A DNA stretch of 64,000 bases from Bacillota bacterium (GTDB taxonomy: Bacteria; Bacillota; Clostridia; DSM-8532), in NCBI GenBank assembly GCA_023443745.1, contig JAEZTB010000064.1, positions 62,001 through 126,000 on the forward strand, in the 5' to 3' direction. The notes under the pieces were generated by a model. The model did not search any database. It was not told the DNA's origin and saw only the letters and a program-made list of their open reading frames with translations. Position 1 is the stretch's first letter. Each line of letters starts with the position of its first letter. Position numbers and translations under genes: made by a program. Of the stretch, positions 7,613 through 16,007 are shown in pieces.

Positions 7613-9184
7613 GTGATTGGGAGAACGAACAAAAAAACCAAAAGGCTAAGGCTTTGGGACAGGCTGAAACTGCGCGGGCGCCTACTTGCGATTATGCTGA
7701 CAGTCGCGCTGGCAGCGGTACTGATTTGCGTGGTATGCCTTACCGTTACGCTGACCCGTATGCTGTCCGGCTCGTGGGAGGACGCCCACGCTCTTTCGGA
7801 GAATGTGCATGGCATAGTCGAGATGGCTTTTTATCAGCAGGAAACGCATATGCGCCAAGTGTATGCCATGTCGCAGGCGAAATTCCTTGACCGTCGGCTT
7901 GAGGAGCTTGGGAGAGAAATAAAAGAACCTGATTGGAATGCACTTCTCAGTGAAGCGTATGACGTAATCAACAACATGGAGGGCAACCATGGATTGCTTG
8001 AAATAGAAGGTGCGATGGTTTTTCTATTGGTTGATGGCGAGTTTTACGTTCACGGAACTGATATACAGACCCTTACGAACACGGCGAACAACTTTTACAA
8101 GCAGCTTAATGAATTGGGGGAATTCGCCGGCAGAAGCTATACAAACGATTTACTGGAATTTAAGTCAGGTATGTCATATACCAAAGGAGATGATGGCGTA
8201 TTGCTTGCGTGGTATTCCTTTGGCGGGGATAAAAATCGCATCGGCATGTATGTACCGAACACCGAGGCACTGCGAATGTCGGAAGGCTTGCGGGAATTGA
8301 TGGACAGCGAAACCAGCAAGACCATTAAAAACATGACTAAAACAGCGCAGCAGTCGGCACTCATCGTTGCGCTTGCCATAGCTGCCCTGCTCGTCGCACT
8401 TCCCCTTGCGTCGCGCCATCTTGCCCTTGCGGTGGTAAACCCGGTGGAACAGGAGCAGCAGCGGCAGCGCGACCTTCTTCGCATAGCGGAGGAAGAAAAG
8501 GTCATGCTGGAGCGGTTGGACAGGCTCAAAACAGAGTTTCTGAGCAATGTGTCCCACGAACTGAAAACACCGCTGACTGTGGTATCCGGCCATGCGCAGC
8601 TTTTGGGGGCGCAGCTTGACGAGCCGGAATATGCGGCTGCACGGGATAAATCCCGTATCATTTCCTCCGAAGCCGACCGTTTGGCGCTGATGGTGGGACA
8701 GGTGCTGGATGTGACCCGCATTGAAGAAGGCGGGATGCCCTTGGAAAGGCATTCCTGCCACATTGACGAGTTGATTTATCAGGCTGTGGAAACTCATTTC
8801 CCCATCCTGAACAAGGGCGAAAACCGGTTGGAAATCAACGTGGATATAGATCTGCCCAAGGTGAATGTCGATCCCGGCCGCATCACACAGGTGCTGGTCA
8901 ATCTGATTGCCAACGCCCTACGCCATACGGTGCAGGGTGTGATCACCGTTTCCGCAAGAGAAGCGAACGGGTTTATGGAAATATCCGTGTCCGACACGGG
9001 AACCGGCATGGCAGCCGAAGAGCTCTCAGGGCTGTTTACCCGCTTCCGTCCTGGAAAGGGTGAAACCGGCACCGGCCTTGGGCTGTATATCTGCAAATAC
9101 CTTGTGGAGGAGCACGGCGGAGCTATCCGGGTGGAAAGTGTTGTGGACAAGGGTACGAATGTCACCTTTTCTCTGCCGCTATAG
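7613..9184 (+). CDS. Sensor histidine kinase (HisKA plus HATPase_c)
   Basis: A 523-residue membrane sensor that should phosphorylate the response regulator encoded tail to tail at 9211-9900. It has a basic N terminus, a first membrane helix (about 24-45), an extracytoplasmic domain of about 200 residues and a second helix (about 245-272). The HisKA dimerisation domain has phosphoacceptor His near residue 315 in SNVSHELKTPLT. The ATPase domain has N box NLIANALRHT, G1 box DTGTGM and G2 box GTGLGLYICKYLVEEHGG. The start chosen is GTG 7613, which sits seven bases after GGGAGG; a TTG at 7598 precedes that site. The signal sensed is unknown. Confidence 0.92.
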   Translation: MIGRTNKKTKRLRLWDRLKLRGRLLAIMLTVALAAVLICVVCLTVTLTRMLSGSWEDAHALSENVHGIVEMAFYQQETHMRQVYAMSQAKFLDRRLEELGREIKEPDWNALLSEAYDVINNMEGNHGLLEIEGAMVFLLVDGEFYVHGTDIQTLTNTANNFYKQLNELGEFAGRSYTNDLLEFKSGMSYTKGDDGVLLAWYSFGGDKNRIGMYVPNTEALRMSEGLRELMDSETSKTIKNMTKTAQQSALIVALAIAALLVALPLASRHLALAVVNPVEQEQQRQRDLLRIAEEEKVMLERLDRLKTEFLSNVSHELKTPLTVVSGHAQLLGAQLDEPEYAAARDKSRIISSEADRLALMVGQVLDVTRIEEGGMPLERHSCHIDELIYQAVETHFPILNKGENRLEINVDIDLPKVNVDPGRITQVLVNLIANALRHTVQGVITVSAREANGFMEISVSDTGTGMAAEELSGLFTRFRPGKGETGTGLGLYICKYLVEEHGGAIRVESVVDKGTNVTFSLPL

Positions 9185-9210
9185 GGGTTTGATACCTCAA
9201 TTTCCAGCGA

Positions 9211-9900
9211 TTATGTGAAGCGCACTTTGCGAAGAACATACTCCATCTGCTTGCTGCCGGAAATTTCAAAAACGCTGTCGTCGTCCAGCCCAAGGCGCTT
9301 GCGCAGCCTTGAAATATTCACCGGAATAATGCTTTTCCAATCTCCGTCTTCCATACCCCATGCGCGGTGGTAAAGCTCTTCGCCGCTGACTCTACGCCCC
9401 GCCGACAGTGCAAGGCAGCAAAGAAGCTGAAGCTCCTTGGGCGGCAGAGAAATTTGTCTGTCCTCAAGCTGAACAACCCCTCCCAGAATATCAATAGACA
9501 TCGGCGGCAGCTCAATACGACCTGCAAATTCAATCCCCTTGCAGCGGAGCTGGGCAGCGACCCGCGCCCCCAAAACCGTAAGGTCATACGGCTTTGCGAT
9601 GTAATCGTCCCCACCCTGCATCAGTCCCTTTACAACGCTCTCATTTTCATTTCTGCTGGTCAGGAAGATGATGGGAGCGTTTGTTTTCTGCCGCAGCTCG
9701 GTACAGAAATCAAAGCCCAAGCCATCCGGCAGCATTACATCCAGCAGAATCAGATCCGGCATGTGTTCTTCAAGCAGAAAACGCGCCTTGGCAAGTGTTT
9801 CCGCCACAGAGACCTCATAGCCCTGCCCCTCCAGATATTCCCGGTTAAAGCTGCTGACCTTCTGCTCATCCTCCACCATCAGGATATGTGCATGTCTCAT
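9211..9900 (-). CDS. OmpR-family response regulator
   Basis: A 229-residue DNA-binding regulator. The receiver domain (1-120) has the acidic pocket around E10/D11, the phosphoacceptor D54 in LLDVMLPDG, the switch Thr in FLTSRNE and Lys near 103 in AKPYD. The C-terminal winged helix (about 130-229) ends with a typical recognition helix (SIIPVNISRLRKRL). It is convergent with the kinase gene with only 26 bases between the stop codons, which is unusual for a cognate pair. The start at 9900 follows GGAGGG at eight bases; a GTG at 9915 would lie inside that site. It likely controls the divergent operon starting at 10096 and perhaps itself. Confidence 0.92.
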   Translation of the reverse strand: MRHAHILMVEDEQKVSSFNREYLEGQGYEVSVAETLAKARFLLEEHMPDLILLDVMLPDGLGFDFCTELRQKTNAPIIFLTSRNENESVVKGLMQGGDDYIAKPYDLTVLGARVAAQLRCKGIEFAGRIELPPMSIDILGGVVQLEDRQISLPPKELQLLCCLALSAGRRVSGEELYHRAWGMEDGDWKSIIPVNISRLRKRLGLDDDSVFEISGSKQMEYVLRKVRFT

Positions 9901-9968
9901 GGATTTTCCCTCCACCGCCTTGTCTTTTCTGTTCCTTACTATAACATCATTCTATCTTAAAAAGTTTT

Positions 9969-9988
9969 GGATTACAATTTTGTAATCC
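9969..9988. promoter_or_regulatory. Perfect palindrome between the regulator and the operon at 10096
   Basis: GGATTACAA and TTGTAATCC with a two-base spacer make a 20-base near-perfect palindrome in the divergent region upstream of the response regulator gene. It is a candidate operator, although OmpR-type regulators more often bind direct repeats. Confidence 0.5.
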
Positions 9989-10095
9989 TGGCCGCAACCG
10001 CAAAAATACCTGCTATGCTGATAGACGCAGGAAGGAATTGGATATGTCTTTGTTGCGCACCTTTCTGCAAAAATCAGACAGGAAAAGGTGAGAGC

Positions 10096-10350
10096 ATGTC
10101 TAAAATCAAATTCGTTGCGGCCTGTGTGGACGACAGCGAAGGTTTACCCGGAATTCGGCTGGATATTCATCTTTATAATGGGCAGACCCTGCTGCTTTCC
10201 CTGAAATCCAAGCAGAATGATCCGGCCTTTCAGCGACTGTATAGGGACGGTGAGCTAACCTGTCCGAGAACAGACGGAGACAGCATTTACTGGCGGGACG
10301 GCACTAGGCTATCCTTTCCGGAGATCATGGGAATGGTGAGGGGGACATGA
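10096..10350 (+). CDS. Small protein with a DUF2442-like pattern, first of a tandem pair
   Basis: An 84-residue cytoplasmic protein. It has alternating strands, then PRTDGDSIYWRDG and a short helix (LSFPEIMGMV). The second half, with an acidic-Gly-x-x-W-x-(D/N)-Gly turn followed by a helix, resembles DUF2442-type small proteins, but I am not certain of the family. It is clearly paralogous to the next gene, which shares PRTDG, YW, DG/NG and the terminal helix. The start was set at 10096, after AAAAGGTGAGAG; the upstream extension back to 9967 lacks a ribosome site and looks non-coding. It overlaps the next gene by four bases. Confidence 0.7.
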   Translation: MSKIKFVAACVDDSEGLPGIRLDIHLYNGQTLLLSLKSKQNDPAFQRLYRDGELTCPRTDGDSIYWRDGTRLSFPEIMGMVRGT

Positions 10351-10601
10351 GAATGGCAAAAGGAATTGCAAGAGTGGAGGCGCTGGATGAGCAATCGGAT
10401 TGTATTTCCATAGAGTTGGAAAACGGTAGCATTATTATTTTGGAGCTTTCCCCCAAGCAAGGTGATCCGGTTTTCGCTGAGATAAGGGAGCTTTCCAGAC
10501 CGAGGACGGACGGTGAGCGCGTCTATTGGTCAAACGGCGCAAGCCTGACGCTGGATGAAATCATGGATATGCTGGAAAGCGAAAAGCCGGAAATAAGATG
10601 A
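10347..10601 (+). CDS. Small protein with a DUF2442-like pattern, second of a tandem pair
   Basis: An 84-residue protein translationally coupled to its upstream paralogue (ATGA overlap; a second ATG lies at 10353). The shared core is ELSPKQGDPVF in place of SLKSKQNDPAF, PRTDG, VYWSNG and a C-terminal helix (LTLDEIMDML). There is no signal peptide or membrane segment. The pair begins the operon under the palindrome at 9969-9988, so both may act with the two-component system; this is inference from position. No function is known to me. Confidence 0.7.
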   Translation: MRMAKGIARVEALDEQSDCISIELENGSIIILELSPKQGDPVFAEIRELSRPRTDGERVYWSNGASLTLDEIMDMLESEKPEIR

Positions 10602-10649
10602 AAATGAGGAGAATCATATAACAGCCTTATCGAGAGGAGAGATATTATA

Positions 10650-11756
10650 GTGAAAACTGCGAGAAACATTTTGATAATTGCCTTACTCATTACTACTTTA
10701 GCTTTATGCTCGTCCTGTGGCGAAGAAAGAAGGGTTTCAATGAGCAAGACCTTGTATGTCATCAATGAGACTGATACCACTCTGACCTCCTTGCTGCTTG
10801 ATGTGGAAGGAAAACCCTTGGATAAGCCCATAGAAGTCCTGAGCGGCCCTGTGAAAGCCGGCGGTGTTCAGAAGGTGGTCATCAGTCTGCCTGAAAAACA
10901 GGCGAAGAAAGAAGAATGGACTGTTCTTGCCATTACTGAAAAAGGCGCTGAATACAGCAAGCCGTTTACTGTCAGCGATATGAATCCTCATGGAGATAAC
11001 CCCGTTAAAGGATTTTATGTTAAATGGTTTGAAACTGAATCAGGCGGTCATTACAGCGTGGGGGTGAGTTTTATACCACCGGAAGAGATTATGCAGTCAC
11101 AGACAGAAAGCAGTCCTTCACCGGCTGAGATACCCTTTGAAGCGGACGAAAGCAGCGTTGGCGACCCACCGGAGGGTTCACTTAGTGTCTTTGAAGCACA
11201 AAAGCAGCTTGCCGCAGTTGTTGTGAGCGTTGAGGAACAAGCGCTTTGGGAGACGCAGGGATTGTTTTATATTTATCGGGGAATTGAAACGGATCAGGAT
11301 AGTACGGAATTTTACCGCATTGACCTTTGTGTAAAGGATGAATCCGTCGATGAATACGAGGTTCTCCGTTCTTATTTGGCAAGCCCGGAAGGTGCATTTT
11401 ATCGTCAATCAGCAGGCGGCGAATGGGAGTTGATAGGCTCGGACGCTTTGGAAAAGACACCTGAACAAACGGACGTAAGTGATGCCGCATGGTGGGGCGA
11501 ATATCAGTCGGATACAGCAACTCTTGGCATCAGTAACTACAGGGGGCAAAGCTTTCGTTTCAAGTTTCAAGCGGATGATGGCGCAGAATTCGACGGTGTA
11601 GCCGCCGTCTATGAAGATAATCCGTTTCAAGCGGAATACATGGATCTTGTATTTGAACTTAGTAAAGATACGCAGATGGTCATGGTGATGCAGATCGAAG
11701 ATCGGGAGGATAAAGCGGAACGGTCGGAATTTGTCGGCAAGTATAACAGGAAATGA
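10650..11756 (+). CDS. Lipoprotein with C-terminal WWG-type domain
   Basis: A 368-residue surface lipoprotein. A signal peptide (about 1-23) ends in lipobox LCSSC. A first globular part (about 30-130) is rich in beta pattern, then comes a Ser/Pro/Glu linker. A middle part runs to about residue 275. The C-terminal domain of about 90 residues starts DAAWWGEYQSD and ends GKYNRK. That last domain recurs in the lipoprotein at 14180-14737. The start is GTG after GAGAGGAGAG. I do not recognise a family; a ligand-binding role at the membrane face is only a guess. Confidence 0.7.
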   Translation: MKTARNILIIALLITTLALCSSCGEERRVSMSKTLYVINETDTTLTSLLLDVEGKPLDKPIEVLSGPVKAGGVQKVVISLPEKQAKKEEWTVLAITEKGAEYSKPFTVSDMNPHGDNPVKGFYVKWFETESGGHYSVGVSFIPPEEIMQSQTESSPSPAEIPFEADESSVGDPPEGSLSVFEAQKQLAAVVVSVEEQALWETQGLFYIYRGIETDQDSTEFYRIDLCVKDESVDEYEVLRSYLASPEGAFYRQSAGGEWELIGSDALEKTPEQTDVSDAAWWGEYQSDTATLGISNYRGQSFRFKFQADDGAEFDGVAAVYEDNPFQAEYMDLVFELSKDTQMVMVMQIEDREDKAERSEFVGKYNRK

Positions 11757-11776
11757 GGAAAAGGGAGGTTTTTAAT

Positions 11777-12214
11777 ATGTCATTGTTCATTTTATTAATC
11801 GGTATCGGCCTTATTCTTTTGGGTTACTTTTTTCACAAAAGGCACAAGGATTTGGTACGCACCTGCACTACTCAGACAACCGGCGAAGTAATCCATATGG
11901 ATCGCCGTGAGGAAACTCATACCGAAACAGACGATGACGGACATAGAACAACGCGTACAACTATCATGTATTATCCGGTTTTTCAGTATATCGTGAGCGG
12001 AATGAGTATCCAAAAAACGTCTTCAACGGGAAGTAACCGCCCGAGATTCAGTGAGGGGCAGAGTGTAACAATTTTGTATGACCCCGCTAGTCCTGAGCGT
12101 TTTTATGTAGCGGAGGATAAGGCTGCGGGCCGCTTCGGAATCTATTTTATGGCATTTGGCGCAGTGGTATTCATAGTGGGGATTGTCACGCTGTTCGTGC
12201 CCATTAGCGGATAA
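11777..12214 (+). CDS. DUF3592-type membrane protein
   Basis: A 145-residue protein with a membrane helix at each end (about 3-19 and 120-140). A small beta domain between them contains a Thr/Arg/His-rich loop, then YPVFQYIVSG and a VTILYDPASPERFY segment. This arrangement matches DUF3592, a family of unknown function. The start at 11777 follows AAGGGAGG; the upstream ATG at 11753 overlaps the preceding stop and would add eight residues. It lies in the operon of lipoproteins between 10096 and 24636. Confidence 0.75.
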   Translation: MSLFILLIGIGLILLGYFFHKRHKDLVRTCTTQTTGEVIHMDRREETHTETDDDGHRTTRTTIMYYPVFQYIVSGMSIQKTSSTGSNRPRFSEGQSVTILYDPASPERFYVAEDKAAGRFGIYFMAFGAVVFIVGIVTLFVPISG

Positions 12215-12288
12215 GCTCATGGACATCTTACAGGGCCCTGATTGGCAAATTGCAGACTGAACGTAAATTTTTATGGAGGTAAAAAATA

Positions 12289-13032
12289 ATGAAACGAATT
12301 CTTAAGCTTATCACAACCACTTGTCTTGCCTTGTGCCTGATTTTCTCCTTCTGCGGGCGGGCCTATGCAGACTATACGTATCCCGCATCAGACTATGTTT
12401 CTGTCACGAAAAACAAAAGCTACAACAAGGATGGAAAATATTGGATGAGCTTTAATCTGAAATGCACAACCCTCTCCAGTTCGACTGTCGCATTTAGTGC
12501 AAAGCTCTTAAATTCTTCCGGAAAAGCCGTGGTCACATGGAATGCCAAGGAGTTCTCTGGCGGGCAGAGCGAAACACGCAGCTTTGGCACAAATTTTTCT
12601 AAGCTTCCCAGTGGAAGCTATACCTTTGTTCTAACCGCTGCCCTTACCTACAACTCTATGAGCTCCACAAGTAAACCATCATGGAACTGGAAATACACAA
12701 TCACGCATAAATCCTCCTCTACGCTCTCCTTTAAGGGCTATGAAAAAATACTGAACGACGAAGGGGAAGAGCAACACAAATTTACGATAGGCAGTACAAA
12801 AGCCAAGGGTAAAAAGGTTGTCCTACGGATATTCGACAGCGACGGCGGATTGGTTACATTGATCGAAGGGCCAACATTGAAGAACGACGATGCAAGCACA
12901 TGGTTTAAGTGGGACGGTTGGTCGGATATCGGGGGCGGATATAAGTGCACTCCGGGGAAGTATACCGTCCAGGCTTACTTTCAAGGCCAAAAAGAGGTAA
13001 TTGAAAAGACGTATGATCTGAAAATACATTGA
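12289..13032 (+). CDS. Secreted protein with FlgD/Ig-like C-terminal domain
   Basis: A 247-residue exported protein. The signal peptide (about 1-27) ends at RAYA-DYTY. The mature part is Ser/Thr/Lys-rich and contains two beta-sandwich-like segments. The second half (about 140-247), with WFKWDGWSDIGGGYKCTPGKYTVQAYF, has the (W-x-W-D-G) + (PGKYTV) pattern of FlgD-like Ig domains found in many surface proteins. It has no membrane anchor or sortase motif. Its place in the operon suggests that it is part of the surface structure built around the large SLH protein. The ribosome site TGGAGG is good. Confidence 0.65.
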   Translation: MKRILKLITTTCLALCLIFSFCGRAYADYTYPASDYVSVTKNKSYNKDGKYWMSFNLKCTTLSSSTVAFSAKLLNSSGKAVVTWNAKEFSGGQSETRSFGTNFSKLPSGSYTFVLTAALTYNSMSSTSKPSWNWKYTITHKSSSTLSFKGYEKILNDEGEEQHKFTIGSTKAKGKKVVLRIFDSDGGLVTLIEGPTLKNDDASTWFKWDGWSDIGGGYKCTPGKYTVQAYFQGQKEVIEKTYDLKIH

Positions 13033-13045
13033 GGGGGTGGGAATC

Positions 13046-14164
13046 ATGAGAAAGCTGTTGACAATAATGACGCTTGTGGCGGCTCTGCTTATATGTTCAA
13101 GCTGCTACAGAGAAAAGAATACCAGCGGCAGCCAAACGCCGAATCCAACTGAAAGCCACATATCGAATCCCATAGATAGCCAAACGCCGAATCCCGATGG
13201 TGCCGGAGCTTGGGAATCGGTATCCGGCTGCTATGTCCGCGAGGATTCCAGCCAGTATAATAACGCAGTGCTTCAGATGAAATATCTGTCCAACAACTGC
13301 GCCATGTTCGAGTTTCGACTGATGGAGGGCAGCGAGTCGGAGGATATTGCCGATACACTGGTTCTACCCTTTGTCCTGCTTGTGGGAGAAGACGGTGTAG
13401 GCCGCTATGAAACACTTCCCGAAAGTGAGAAGTCTTTCAGTATAGCCTTAGCACTGTCCGAGGACGGACAGAGTGTGACCGTCACACATACCGGCGAGCT
13501 TTCTATTTCCCCGGATGGCGTATATACCTTTATCAATAACAGCTTGGAAGTATCGGAGGTATCCGCCATTGCGATTCTTGACCATCTGCCGGCAGCAGCC
13601 ACCAGTCTTAACCAAAACAATGGCGCGTACACCATCCAATATCCCGAGGAGCTGATCGCGGATTGGTTCTATCCGGTGCAGGCGGTCTTTGATGATAACA
13701 GCGCGGTTTTGGCGAAGTTTCTGATTGCCAAGGATCTCAGTGCCGTTTACCGTGCGGATGATGATATAGAGCCGGCTTTGATTTTCGGTAGTGCTCAGCC
13801 TATGCTAGACGCTGAAACGATTCCTTTCAGAGAAGAGGAGGATGAAGGAAGCGAGGAAATCCCCGAGTGGGCTGATCAACCGCAACCGCTGGTTCGGGCG
13901 GAGCTCGAGGGCGGCGTAAACCTTTCAGTCGGTCAAGAGAGCCGTCTGACTGTGATGATGCCATGGAAGCTGCCCTATACGTTGACAACAGAAAGCTCGG
14001 ACAAATCGGTGGTCGATGTGGATGATAACGGTATGGTAAAAGCAGTTTCTGAAGGTCAGGCGACTATATCCGGCACCATTACGGTGGATGACGGAAAAAA
14101 GGAATTTTCTATAGAGGTATCGGTTGAGTCGGATAGAGAGACTGAACAAGCTGAAATTTTGTAA
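13046..14164 (+). CDS. Lipoprotein with C-terminal Big_2-like domain
   Basis: A 372-residue lipoprotein. The signal peptide ends in lipobox LLICSSC, followed by a linker with QTPNP repeats. The large middle part has no family I recognise. The C-terminal 80 residues (GGVNLSVGQESRL, then DKSVVDVDDNGMVKAVSEG and QATISGTI) show the bacterial Ig-like group 2 pattern, an adhesion or spacer domain of surface proteins. Start ATG 13046 lies after GAGGGGGTGGG; GTG 13037 would fall within the ribosome site. It is part of the same operon. Confidence 0.75.
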   Translation: MRKLLTIMTLVAALLICSSCYREKNTSGSQTPNPTESHISNPIDSQTPNPDGAGAWESVSGCYVREDSSQYNNAVLQMKYLSNNCAMFEFRLMEGSESEDIADTLVLPFVLLVGEDGVGRYETLPESEKSFSIALALSEDGQSVTVTHTGELSISPDGVYTFINNSLEVSEVSAIAILDHLPAAATSLNQNNGAYTIQYPEELIADWFYPVQAVFDDNSAVLAKFLIAKDLSAVYRADDDIEPALIFGSAQPMLDAETIPFREEEDEGSEEIPEWADQPQPLVRAELEGGVNLSVGQESRLTVMMPWKLPYTLTTESSDKSVVDVDDNGMVKAVSEGQATISGTITVDDGKKEFSIEVSVESDRETEQAEIL

Positions 14165-14179
14165 TAAGAGGTGCTTATC

Positions 14180-14737
14180 GTGAAAAAAATAGTAGTTATT
14201 TTTATAGCCATTTCATTAGCATTTACACTGTGTTCCTGTGGTGAATCAGGGAAAACACCCAATGTTTCCCAAGGAAATCCTGATTCTTCCAAAAGCGCCG
14301 GCCCTGTTTCCTCTGACAAGAAGGAAAGTCCCGGAAGTAAATCGAGCAATCCCGCACCGTCAGACCCTGGGGATAGCAACACTTCCCCTGATAATCGGAG
14401 CGATCCCGGTGACTCTGACCGTGATGACCCCGGTCAGGGAGACCCCGGCGACACAAATCAACACGAATGGTGGGGAACGTATAAAAGTGAAGACCTTGGA
14501 TTTTCGATTGAGATCACAGAATATAGCGGAAGCGATTTTTGGGCTGAGATTTGCCTGCTCAGGAACGGCAACATAGTTTTAGCCGGCAGGGCTACAATCA
14601 GTGCCGAAGACGACTATCTGGCTGTACTCGATGATATTGGTTTTTACCTTTACGAGGATTTCAGTTCCATCGATATTGTTGCTTCCGAAAGCTCTGATTG
14701 GGCCCATATGCGTGGGCAATACACAAAGATTGAGTAA
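14180..14737 (+). CDS. Small lipoprotein with WWG-type domain
   Basis: A 185-residue lipoprotein. The signal peptide ends in lipobox TLCSC. A long disordered linker (about 25-95) is rich in Asp, Pro, Gly and Ser with DPGD repeats. The compact C-terminal domain (about 97-185) starts HEWWGTYKSED and ends GQYTKIE. This domain is paralogous to the C terminus of the lipoprotein at 10650. The start at GTG 14180 follows AAGAGGTG; GTG 14171 overlaps that site. The domain looks like a small lipocalin-like barrel, but that is inference from its strand pattern and its closing G-x-Y. Confidence 0.7.
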   Translation: MKKIVVIFIAISLAFTLCSCGESGKTPNVSQGNPDSSKSAGPVSSDKKESPGSKSSNPAPSDPGDSNTSPDNRSDPGDSDRDDPGQGDPGDTNQHEWWGTYKSEDLGFSIEITEYSGSDFWAEICLLRNGNIVLAGRATISAEDDYLAVLDDIGFYLYEDFSSIDIVASESSDWAHMRGQYTKIE

Positions 14738-14784
14738 GGATTTTATCACTCCGCGCCGGAACAAAAGCAAGAAAGAGGTGGAAT

Positions 14785-15984
14785 ATGAAATTTATTAAAA
14801 GAATTTTAGGATTTGACAGCCCATACTCTTGGATGAAGTGGCTAAAAATAGCTTTTGCTGTCGTTGCTTTAATCATTGCCTTTGCATTTTGGGGAAATTT
14901 CGGATTCATGGTAATGAACGGCGGCATTTTTGGCATAATTCTTGCTCTCATTTTCTTTGTACTACTGTTCGGGCCGACTCTTCTCATCATGATGGGTATT
15001 GCCACACTGATCGGTGCCATAATCGGAGGAACGCTCAGTGGGATGCGGCAGCACAAAAGCTTTAAGGAGACCGCCCAAACCGGCTCAGTTGAGCTGATGA
15101 CATTGGAGAAGCTGCGTGTGAAATCGCAGGTTCTGGACTTTCTCTTTATCCTAGCGGCGATTGCCTTGATTATTCTGGGCTTTTTCATGGTGGAACCGTT
15201 GTATGATGTTTTCGGTGAAAAAGGCTTCGAGGCGGCCTTTTACGGTTACATAATCCTGGCGATCATTCTGCTCATCGCCTTTTATCTGGCGAAGGCTCCT
15301 TCCAAACTGCGCTATAAGAATGCTTTCAAGGAGCAGGTTGTAAAGAAAGGCCTGGAATCGGTCTTGAGCAATATGGATTTCAAACCCGAGGAAAAGCTGG
15401 ATGAAGCATTGGTCAAAGCGGCGTCGCTGTTTGGGCATTACGATATTTACAGCGGCAACGATTATCTGAAGGCGGACTATAATGGACATCACTTCATCCA
15501 GTCAGATATTCATTTACAGGAGGAACGAGAGGAAACTTACCATGATGATGATGGCCATGTGCGAACGCGAACAATATATGTCACCATTTTCCGCGGACGG
15601 CTCATGGTCTTTGACTACGATGCTGTCTCTGACGAACCGGTAGCTGTCTATGACCGGCGCGGTGGCAAACCGAAAAATAACGAGACGGTTCAAACCGAGC
15701 TGGATGTCTTCAATCAGAAGTTTTATGTCGTTGCACCCAATCCTACGGCGGCTTTGCGCATCCTGACCCCGCCCGTTCTTGAAGGCATCGTTCTGTCATC
15801 AAACAAGCTGAATTATCCGCTCAATCTCTCTTTCAAAGAAGATAAGCTCTTTGTGGCGCTTGCTAACGGCGATGCTTTTGAAGCCGCAGGCGGTGATGTC
15901 ACGCTCTCCGAGCAACGCCATCGCGTGACCGACGGAATAAAAACGATACTTGATCTCGTTGATAACTTATATCTGAAAAACTAA
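14785..15984 (+). CDS. DUF3137 membrane protein
   Basis: A 399-residue membrane protein. Four hydrophobic segments lie in the N-terminal half (about 18-38, 45-85 as two, 115-135 and 147-170). The hydrophilic C-terminal half carries the DUF3137 pattern (KLDEALVKAASLFGHYDIY, then GNDYLKADYNGHHF, IFRGRLMVFDY, and a Ser-rich end). DUF3137 genes commonly sit beside lemA, as here with lemA 23 bases downstream. The function is unknown; a membrane complex with LemA is plausible from recurrent co-location. Confidence 0.82.
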   Translation: MKFIKRILGFDSPYSWMKWLKIAFAVVALIIAFAFWGNFGFMVMNGGIFGIILALIFFVLLFGPTLLIMMGIATLIGAIIGGTLSGMRQHKSFKETAQTGSVELMTLEKLRVKSQVLDFLFILAAIALIILGFFMVEPLYDVFGEKGFEAAFYGYIILAIILLIAFYLAKAPSKLRYKNAFKEQVVKKGLESVLSNMDFKPEEKLDEALVKAASLFGHYDIYSGNDYLKADYNGHHFIQSDIHLQEEREETYHDDDGHVRTRTIYVTIFRGRLMVFDYDAVSDEPVAVYDRRGGKPKNNETVQTELDVFNQKFYVVAPNPTAALRILTPPVLEGIVLSSNKLNYPLNLSFKEDKLFVALANGDAFEAAGGDVTLSEQRHRVTDGIKTILDLVDNLYLKN

Positions 15985-16007
15985 TTATTGATTGGAGGAA
16001 TCAAATC

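Noticed and set aside
7504..7890. 128-codon plus-strand frame at the start of the kinase gene
   Set aside because: Runs out of frame through the kinase coding sequence and has no ribosome site; the kinase frame has membrane helices and clear kinase motifs.
9967..10095. Longer N terminus for the first 84-residue paralogue
   Set aside because: The extension begins within the palindrome region, lacks a ribosome site and has no counterpart in the second paralogue.
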